From contig CAMWQY010000099.1 of the NCBI GenBank assembly GCA_947176355.1, positions 1 to 8,702 of the forward strand: a DNA stretch of 8,702 nucleotides, written 5' to 3'. Origin of the DNA: an uncultured Porphyromonadaceae bacterium. Lineage in GTDB: Bacteria > Bacteroidota > Bacteroidia > Bacteroidales > Muribaculaceae. Below, one piece after another: positions 1-5,429 of this stretch. Each line of letters starts with the position of its first letter. Position 1 is the first letter of the stretch. The translations under genes and the position numbers were made by a program. The notes beneath the pieces are model-generated. The model was not told the origin of the DNA. It ran no database searches and saw only the letters and a program-made list of their open reading frames with translations.

Positions 1-1527
1 TCTCTCGCTACTCTCAATAGTGTGATAGATCGCGCTCAAAATCCTAACTTCAAGCTCGGTCTTGCAGTGAATTCTGCCGACTATGCTTCACATGGACTTA
101 CCTATAGCGTGGCTATGACAAATTTCGACATGGTGACCGACCTCAACGCTCTGTCATATTCGACTATCTTTAATGAGGACGGAAACTACGTGCTTGTTCC
201 TGTGACCGATATGTTCCTTAAGGACGGACTGAATGTTGCAGGTGGAGCTATGCTTGCCTACAATGCCCTTCCGAAGGCATATCTCGAGGAAGTGATTTCT
301 CCTACATTCGTCAAGGGAGACCTCGCGATTGGAACTTTCCCCTTCGAGGACTTTGACGGAGACGAGCTCGGGAAAGAATATCCGATGAGTAATGGAAGTG
401 TGGCTGTAGTTGCCGAAAATCCGACAGGTGCCGAAGGTCATGTGTTGAAAATCGGATCGGAAAGCAGCAAAGCCAGAAACTCATATCCTGTGCTTACAAT
501 TCCTCTTCCCAACGGTATGAATATAGGTAATGTCACTTCTGTAGTGTTTGACCTGTATTGTCCGGATGACAAGTCTCAGAAGAGAAATTTTGTAGCTATT
601 ATCAACGATGTCCGCAATAACTATACCGGTGATACTCCTGACAAACGTGGATGTCCGTTGCAGACATGGATGAACAAAATGGTTCTCGATCTTACACAGG
701 TAGCACTTCCCGACGATATCAAGGAGCAGACAGAAATGAAGTTATCGTTTGGTCCAAATGTCAACAGTTCGTACTATTTCATTGATAATATTCAGATTGG
801 ATGGACTACCGGTGTTCCTGATAAATATGTTGAAAAGAATGAAGCAGAAAAGGCAGCGGCTCTCGCAGATAATTTCAGCAATTGGGCTGACGCAGTTATG
901 ACTGCTTGTGCTCCGTCAATCTCTGATTATGTTGTGGTTGCCAATCCGATGAGCGACGTTGCTCCATACGTACTTCGTTCTACTGAGTCAGAAGCTGTGC
1001 TTGATGAGAATGGGGCAGTTGTCAACGATATGTCCGGTATGTTCTTCTTCAATGACTATATGGGCGACAACTATGTAAAGACTGTCACCGACTGTCTTTC
1101 CAAATCATATTCAGCTGCAGGTGGTGCCGGCATTGCCAAGTTTTATGTTGGAGAATCCGGACTTGTAGGCAATGCAGCAAAGACACAGAGCTTGCTTACT
1201 CAGGTCGCTGCATGGACGAATGCCGGTGCTAAGATTGATGGCATAGCAGTTGCAATGAATAATATCGAGGCATCAGCTGAAAACCGTCAGGCTGTGACAG
1301 ATCTTTTCACAGCGCTCGGAACCTCAGGAAAACTCATTCGTCTCGACAATCTGTCGGTGGCTAATGCTGATGCTGACTTCTATGGATTTATCATATCAGA
1401 GTATTTCCGTCTCATTAAGGCAGAGAACCGTGCCGGTATCATCTTCGCAGGTATGGGAGACCTTTGGAAAAACAATGCCCGCACCGATGCATACGAGGCA
1501 ATCCTCAACGCACTATCCTCCAAGTAG
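1..1527 (+). CDS. GH10 xylanase-like protein with inserted CBM-like module, predicted catalytically inactive (5' end outside window)
   Basis: The frame is open to the left edge (it begins S-L-A-T-L-N-S), so the start codon, signal peptide and any lipobox lie outside the window; the GTG at 22 is not taken as the start. The protein follows a GH10 barrel: strand 1 FKLGLAVN (about 49-72), FDMVTDLNAL matching the family's F-x-x-V-T-x-x-N-x-M-K-W, then an ungapped match of GGAMLAYN (241-264) to the G-H-T-L-x-W-H motif. An inserted module follows (about 310-813), then the C-terminal half: YVVVANP (928-948) against W-D-V-V-N-E-P, IDGIAVAMNN against I-D-G-I-x-x-Q-M-H, KLIRLDNLS (1330-1356) against K-L-V-R-I-S-E-L-D, and a closing LWKNN..AYEAI. 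The acid/base Glu is Asn (943-945) and the nucleophile Glu is Asn (1348-1350). The first His, the Trp and the second His of the strand-3 motif are Gly, Ala and Tyr. It therefore should not hydrolyse xylan. A surface xylan-binding role is inferred. It has no C-terminal sorting tail, unlike the next two genes. Confidence 0.85.
   Translation, partial: SLATLNSVIDRAQNPNFKLGLAVNSADYASHGLTYSVAMTNFDMVTDLNALSYSTIFNEDGNYVLVPVTDMFLKDGLNVAGGAMLAYNALPKAYLEEVISPTFVKGDLAIGTFPFEDFDGDELGKEYPMSNGSVAVVAENPTGAEGHVLKIGSESSKARNSYPVLTIPLPNGMNIGNVTSVVFDLYCPDDKSQKRNFVAIINDVRNNYTGDTPDKRGCPLQTWMNKMVLDLTQVALPDDIKEQTEMKLSFGPNVNSSYYFIDNIQIGWTTGVPDKYVEKNEAEKAAALADNFSNWADAVMTACAPSISDYVVVANPMSDVAPYVLRSTESEAVLDENGAVVNDMSGMFFFNDYMGDNYVKTVTDCLSKSYSAAGGAGIAKFYVGESGLVGNAAKTQSLLTQVAAWTNAGAKIDGIAVAMNNIEASAENRQAVTDLFTALGTSGKLIRLDNLSVANADADFYGFIISEYFRLIKAENRAGIIFAGMGDLWKNNARTDAYEAILNALSSK
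310..813 (+). other. Carbohydrate-binding-like beta-sandwich inserted in the GH10-like barrel
   Basis: This stretch, about 168 residues, interrupts the GH10-like fold right after the strand-3 motif and YLEEVIS, the place where Bacteroidetes GH10 xylanases are known to carry inserted CBM4/22-type modules. It opens with FEDFDGD and G-H-V-L-K-I-G-S, has alternating hydrophobic strands (VTSVVFDLYCP, NFVAIIND), and closes with YYFIDNIQIGW, the typical last strand of CBM4/9-like jelly rolls. Only one module fits in the insert. The CBM family is inferred from fold pattern and position, not from a recognised family signature. With the barrel predicted inactive, this module may supply much of the protein's glycan binding. 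Confidence 0.6.
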
Positions 1528-1540
1528 AAAAACATGACAT

Positions 1541-1616
1541 AACCCCGGGCTTAAAGCCCGGGGTGTCCAAAACAAAAGCCCAGTAGCCTCGGAGAGGCGC
1601 TTTGTGGTAGATACAT
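1541..1616. repeat. Intergenic element with two palindromes, probable dispersed repeat
   Basis: The gap downstream of the GH10-like gene holds two perfect hairpins. The first pairs ccccgggc (1543-1550) with gcccgggg (1556-1563) around ttaaa; a further T-A pair makes nine. The second pairs gcctc (1586-1590) with gaggc (1594-1598) around gga, followed by gctttgtggtaga. There is no T-tract after either, so neither looks like an intrinsic terminator. The high-GC palindromes in an otherwise AT-rich gap, and the paired arrangement, resemble dispersed intergenic repeats seen in Bacteroidales genomes. That comparison is from memory, and only one copy lies in the window. Confidence 0.5.
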
Positions 1617-1666
1617 AAAAACAACCCAAACAAATATTTTTTATTAACCCAAAAAAACTTCATGTT

Positions 1667-2854
1667 ATGAAGAAATTTACACTTCTTAGTGCAGCTCTCG
1701 TAGCTGCTATGGGCGCAAATGCCCAGATTATGATTGACTGGAACGACGAAGGCCAGTACACTTTCCATGCAGAGGATTTCACAGCTGAGGGAAGCATCCA
1801 CTGGGATGAAGATGAAGCTGCTTTCGTATGCGACGGTACCGGTGAAGGCAAGATCATGCTCAATCTCGATGGCAAGACTATCGACTTCTCTGAAGTCGCA
1901 TCTATCAAGGTTATTGGTAGCTGGGAAGGTGAATGGGAAGGTGAAGCTGAATCAGCTGACTTCGGACCGAGTGCATGGAACGAACATGATCCACTTGGCA
2001 CTCTCGTGATCAACGATGCGATAAGTGGCCAGATCAATGCATGGTGGGGTAGCCGCTACGATATCAACTATACCGGCGTTGCAGATAAAGGAGAGTTTGC
2101 TGGCGAGAAATACTATTCAATATCTACTAAAGTAGACGCATTCTATTTTACAGCACGCACTATCTCCGAAGGTGAAGGTGAAGAAGCAGTTGTAGTTGCT
2201 TCTGTTCCCGGTTATGTTTATATTGACGAAGTCGTGCTCACAAAGGTAGTTGAGAGAGATCCTCAGGCTATAACCATCGATATGTGGCATAACTGGACAG
2301 CATGGGATGAAACTGCAGAGATCGATACAGAAAGACCTTTCTATGGCGAAGACAATGTAGGTAAGAACATTGGTGCAGGTTGGGTTGTTCTCGGCACCGG
2401 CAACGTGCTCGGTTGCGAATTTGCTGACCTTACCGGCTACGCAGGTATCTATATCAAAGGTACACCAGGAATGACTTTACGTCTCCTCTTCAATCGTCCG
2501 GATATGGAAGGTGGTAGCGCACCTATCACTGAATGTCAGCCTACATGTGATGAGAACGGAGAATGTGAATTCTACTTCTCTGAGTTGGCTGCTAAAGAAA
2601 TTGAAAATAGAGGAGAAGCTTATCCATACGTGCACCTCAACTCTGTTAAGACTCCATGGGGTCTGCCCGAAGGTGTAGAATCAATAAAGGTTCAGAAGTT
2701 CAACTTCATCGAGAAGGGAACTGATCCGGGTGCAGTCAATGGCATCAACGCTGCTAAGAGCGCTGACGTTATCTACAACGTATTCGGCCAGAAGGTTGAC
2801 GAAAACTACCGTGGTATCGTTATCAAGAACGGTAAGAAGTTTGTCAATAAATAA
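1667..2854 (+). CDS. Secreted two-domain protein with C-terminal sorting-type tail, function unknown
   Basis: The 395-residue protein starts at the ATG at 1667, which gives a clean signal peptide: MKK, a hydrophobic core, and cleavage near ANA|Q (residues 19-20), with no lipobox Cys. The leader is A-rich and lacks a Shine-Dalgarno sequence, as is normal in this phylum. Two acidic beta-rich regions follow. The first (about 21-193) ends in YVYIDEVVLTKV, and the second (about 200-347) ends in IKVQKFNFIE; both endings resemble last strands of CBM-like jelly rolls. The second region carries C250 and a cluster C290, C294, C300 around a DENGE loop. Residues 358-395 form a tail, IYNVFGQKV...GIVIKNGKKF, resembling the C-terminal sorting signals of Bacteroidetes secreted proteins and almost identical to that of the next gene. 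I recognise no enzyme motif. Position between a GH10-like binder and GH98 enzymes suggests an accessory glycan-binding role, which is inference. It may be cotranscribed with the upstream gene across the 139-nt gap. Confidence 0.85.
   Translation: MKKFTLLSAALVAAMGANAQIMIDWNDEGQYTFHAEDFTAEGSIHWDEDEAAFVCDGTGEGKIMLNLDGKTIDFSEVASIKVIGSWEGEWEGEAESADFGPSAWNEHDPLGTLVINDAISGQINAWWGSRYDINYTGVADKGEFAGEKYYSISTKVDAFYFTARTISEGEGEEAVVVASVPGYVYIDEVVLTKVVERDPQAITIDMWHNWTAWDETAEIDTERPFYGEDNVGKNIGAGWVVLGTGNVLGCEFADLTGYAGIYIKGTPGMTLRLLFNRPDMEGGSAPITECQPTCDENGECEFYFSELAAKEIENRGEAYPYVHLNSVKTPWGLPEGVESIKVQKFNFIEKGTDPGAVNGINAAKSADVIYNVFGQKVDENYRGIVIKNGKKFVNK
2768..2851 (+). repeat. C-terminal tail module, copy 1
   Basis: These 28 codons encode the last residues of the two-domain protein. 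They match the last 28 codons of the GH98 gene at 5261-5344: 24 of 28 residues are identical and about 66 of 84 bases are identical by hand count. Ten codons differ only synonymously, so the peptide rather than the DNA is conserved. The pattern Y-N-x-F-G-Q-K-V, then R-G-I-V-I-K-N-G-K-K, resembles C-terminal sorting domains of the type IX secretion kind. The sorting role is inferred. Confidence 0.75.
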
Positions 2855-2877
2855 TTCGTTGCTATATAAATATTAAG

Positions 2878-2921
2878 GGAGAGGCCCGAATCCCGTCGTC
2901 GGGATTCACCTCTCCTTTTTT
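2878..2921 (+). terminator. Intrinsic terminator after the two-domain protein gene
   Basis: The outer stem pairs ggagagg (2878-2884) with cctctcc (2909-2915), and the inner stem pairs gaatcccg (2888-2895) with cgggattc (2900-2907) around a tcgt loop. The two are separated by a small asymmetric internal loop (ccc opposite a). A run of six T follows (2916-2921). It lies 24 nt after the stop codon and should limit read-through into the GH98 gene, implying that GH98 has its own promoter in 2922-2986. Confidence 0.9.
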
Positions 2922-2986
2922 AATTATTAAATGTAACATAAATCCTAAACTTTTTAAACCATTAAACATTTAAACTAACTTATAAG

Positions 2987-5347
2987 ATGAAGTATCGGTT
3001 AATAATTATTTCTGTTTTGCTTTCATTGCTCTTGCCTTTGAAAGTTTTTGCTGCCGAAATGCGGCGTCCCCTTTCTCCACAGCAACCAATGTATATTTTC
3101 CATATTGATGTGTGGAATAATGCCGACCCTCAGAAAGTAATCGACCTTGTACCGGAAGATATGCTTCCTTACACGGTATTTAATATATCTCTCTCCGCTT
3201 CTCCCAGTGTGACAAAAGATGGGTACAGAACAGCTGAGTCGTGGCTTCGCACTTGTGCCGAAAATCGTGTCTGGGCTCTGATTCAGCCTGCAAGTGGCGG
3301 TCATTCTTGGTTCTCAGACTACAATACTGATGTCTACAGATATTTCTTCGAGAATTATCCCAATCTATTAGGTTTCAATTATTGCGAGCAATTCTGGGGA
3401 TTTGATGACGCCGACGGTCTTCATCCATTTGGCTTGAAAAGTCCTACGATTTCTGACCGTATGAATCATTTTGTCAATTTGCTTGACCTTGCTGACGAAT
3501 TCGGTGGATATCTCGTAATAAGCAACTGTCTTGTGATACCTGAATGGGATGCTACCTCTCCTTTAACAATGTTTAAACGCTATCCGGCTTTTGCTGAGGC
3601 TGCTAAAAAACATAAGGAACACCTCATCTATTGCGAGAAATATACCACCTCAGGCAATTTCTACGACATGGAGAGTATGTGTCTCGGTGTGTTCCTTTCA
3701 GACTATTGCGACAATTGGGGAATGCGTTTTGACCAATGTGGATATGTTGAACATGTTTATAGCAATATGTCTAACGAGCAGAAGATGCCCCCGGCAATCG
3801 GCGGTATGACAATTCTCGAGCACATGATGATGACAGGGCAGACAGTGCAGGATGGCCCGGAACTTATCTGGAATCAATGTGTCCGTGCTCTTAAAGATGC
3901 TAAGACAGAAGACGGATACAATACACGTCAGTTTGAATTTTATTCCCAGTTCCCGAATGTATATATGGATGTATGGCGTAAGTTCACTACCGATGGTGTA
4001 ATTCGTATTTTGCCACGTCAAGAAGTGATCGATAGCACAAAGATTGCCGTTTATAATGATATCGACCAGAAACAAACGACAAATAACTGGGAAGGGCGTC
4101 GCTCTCAAAGATACCTGTTCACAGGACTATATGCCCTTGACAATGGCACATTTGGCAACGATACAGTCTATTTGAAGAAAACCGGGCGCTATACAACCGT
4201 TCCCACAATTTTTGTAGATAATGGAGAGGAACTTGGATTCCGTCGTGTAGTGAAGCAAAGTAATTATTATAAGGAGTGGCCCGGGGCTACTGATAAGGTA
4301 GATGAGTTTAATTCAATGTTCTCACCCCAGACTGCAGATGATCCGGAGACAAGTCTTTATGTGCGTCGTATAGATAATAACTGGCTTGTCTATAATAACA
4401 GTCAGTATGAAAAGCAGCGTAAGGTGGAGACATCCACAATAGCTCTTCGCTACAATTCATGCGATGCCGTCACTATTACAATGCCGATGTATTCATTTGG
4501 ATTGGTAACAGAGAAAGAGGACGGACTTGATTTTTATCTGAATAACTATACACACTTTAAAGAATTTACCAACGATACAATCATTATAAGGGGATGCAAT
4601 TCACAACCGACGTATAATGTAATCGAGAGAGGTGATCATAAGGTTTCTAATGTGACTTCATCGTATAAAGACGGTAATCTTACTCTTATCGTATCACATC
4701 TTGGTCCGCTTGATATAAATGTAAAGTGTGGAGGTGCAAACCGCGATCGTATGCAGGTGCCGGTATGGGAGAAGACCTACGGTTGTGAGATACCTCCTGT
4801 ATACAAAGGTCCTCGCCAGTGGGAATGGGAGAATGCAGATTATGCAAGCATCGATAAAGCAGGTAATGGCTCCGGACGCTCTGACATCCCCGGATTCACA
4901 GCTCTTGGATATGTGTCGTACGGAAAAAACAATGGTGCAAAACTTCGTGACCATATCCGTATCGATGAGGCCGGAAGATATAAGATGACAATACGTTATC
5001 TTGCTCCTGATGAAGAGGTTAGCCGCGTTAATATTACGTTAAATGGTAAAGTGGTGGCGCGAAACGTAAAATTTGCTAAGACAGGTGAGGACAATGCCTG
5101 GGCAGAATCTTCAGTCGAGTTTGACGTTCCGGAGGGAATCAATGAAATTGTGCTTTCTTCTACCAAGACTCAGACAGCCAATCTCTATCTCGATAATTTC
5201 ACACTTACCCCGCTCTTTGAAAACGCTGTCGAGACTATCTCTACTGTCATGGACAACGGAATCATCTATAATATTTTCGGTCAGAAGGTTGATGAAAACT
5301 ACCGTGGCATCGTAATTAAGAACGGCAAAAAGTTCATTCAGAAATAA
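2987..5347 (+). CDS. GH98 endo-glycosidase (probable endo-xylanase) with CBM35/6-like domain and C-terminal tail
   Basis: The 786-residue secreted enzyme starts at the ATG at 2987, giving a signal peptide with a long Leu/Ile core and cleavage near VFA|A (about 22-23). The GH98 catalytic domain spans about 26-345: RRP, FHIDVWNNADPQK, QPASGGH, NYCEQFWGF, RFDQCGY and DGPELIW. By comparison with the Streptococcus pneumoniae GH98 enzymes, E134 is the likely acid, and D249 and E292 the base-side residues of the inverting mechanism; all three are present. The family's C-terminal beta domain covers about 350-600, with FYLNNYTHF and VTSSY.DGNLTLIVSHLGP. Residues about 611-740 (WEWENADYAS ... LYLDNFTL) look like a CBM35/CBM6 module. 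Residues 759-786 are the sorting-type tail shared with the preceding gene. GH98 members cut either blood-group A/B galactosyl linkages or complex xylan. The GH10-like neighbour favours xylan, but the sequence alone does not decide it. A terminator upstream suggests independent transcription; I see no convincing promoter match. Confidence 0.92.
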   Translation: MKYRLIIISVLLSLLLPLKVFAAEMRRPLSPQQPMYIFHIDVWNNADPQKVIDLVPEDMLPYTVFNISLSASPSVTKDGYRTAESWLRTCAENRVWALIQPASGGHSWFSDYNTDVYRYFFENYPNLLGFNYCEQFWGFDDADGLHPFGLKSPTISDRMNHFVNLLDLADEFGGYLVISNCLVIPEWDATSPLTMFKRYPAFAEAAKKHKEHLIYCEKYTTSGNFYDMESMCLGVFLSDYCDNWGMRFDQCGYVEHVYSNMSNEQKMPPAIGGMTILEHMMMTGQTVQDGPELIWNQCVRALKDAKTEDGYNTRQFEFYSQFPNVYMDVWRKFTTDGVIRILPRQEVIDSTKIAVYNDIDQKQTTNNWEGRRSQRYLFTGLYALDNGTFGNDTVYLKKTGRYTTVPTIFVDNGEELGFRRVVKQSNYYKEWPGATDKVDEFNSMFSPQTADDPETSLYVRRIDNNWLVYNNSQYEKQRKVETSTIALRYNSCDAVTITMPMYSFGLVTEKEDGLDFYLNNYTHFKEFTNDTIIIRGCNSQPTYNVIERGDHKVSNVTSSYKDGNLTLIVSHLGPLDINVKCGGANRDRMQVPVWEKTYGCEIPPVYKGPRQWEWENADYASIDKAGNGSGRSDIPGFTALGYVSYGKNNGAKLRDHIRIDEAGRYKMTIRYLAPDEEVSRVNITLNGKVVARNVKFAKTGEDNAWAESSVEFDVPEGINEIVLSSTKTQTANLYLDNFTLTPLFENAVETISTVMDNGIIYNIFGQKVDENYRGIVIKNGKKFIQK
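5261..5344 (+). repeat. C-terminal tail module, copy 2
   Basis: The last 28 codons of the shorter GH98 gene match those at 2768-2851. The four residue differences are V/I three times and N/Q once. The remaining codon differences are third-position changes, so the copies are either old or diverged under selection on the peptide. The same tail on two unrelated secreted proteins points to shared sorting or anchoring. Confidence 0.75.
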
Positions 5348-5370
5348 TTAATTCAAACTTCCTATAAAAT

Positions 5371-5406
5371 AAGCGCATAAGCTTTTGGCTTATGCGCTTT
5401 TTAATA
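5371..5406. terminator. Bidirectional intrinsic terminator between convergent GH98 genes
   Basis: A perfect 12-bp stem pairs aagcgcataagc (5371-5382) with gcttatgcgctt (5388-5399) around a ttttg loop. T-rich sequence follows on the plus strand (5398-5402), and on the minus strand the exit side reads ttattttat. It lies 23 nt after the plus-strand stop and about 30 nt beyond the minus-strand stop, so one hairpin can end both transcripts. Confidence 0.9.
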
Positions 5407-5429
5407 TTTAAGGATTCCGATGACCGATT

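Noticed and set aside
22..1527. Complete gene starting at the GTG at position 22
   Set aside because: The frame is open to the left edge, the first GH10 strand follows almost at once, and no signal peptide is present, so the real start lies outside the window.
1543..1563. GC-rich hairpin as the terminator of the GH10-like gene
   Set aside because: No T-tract follows; the next bases are tgtccaaaac, and a second hairpin comes after it.
1505..1801. 98-codon minus-strand frame over the gap and the start of the two-domain protein gene
   Set aside because: It runs antisense through the end of one gene, the hairpin element and the start of the next, and has no recognisable protein features.
2922..2986. 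Bacteroides-type promoter for the plus-strand GH98 gene
   Set aside because: Several AT-rich partial matches exist, but none has a TAnnTTTG with a TTTG at the right spacing. A promoter is expected here because of the terminator upstream, but I cannot place it.
2987..5347. Firm call as a blood-group A/B endo-beta-galactosidase
   Set aside because: The family fits, but so does endo-xylanase. The GH10-derived neighbour favours xylan and no mucin- or fucose-related genes are visible.
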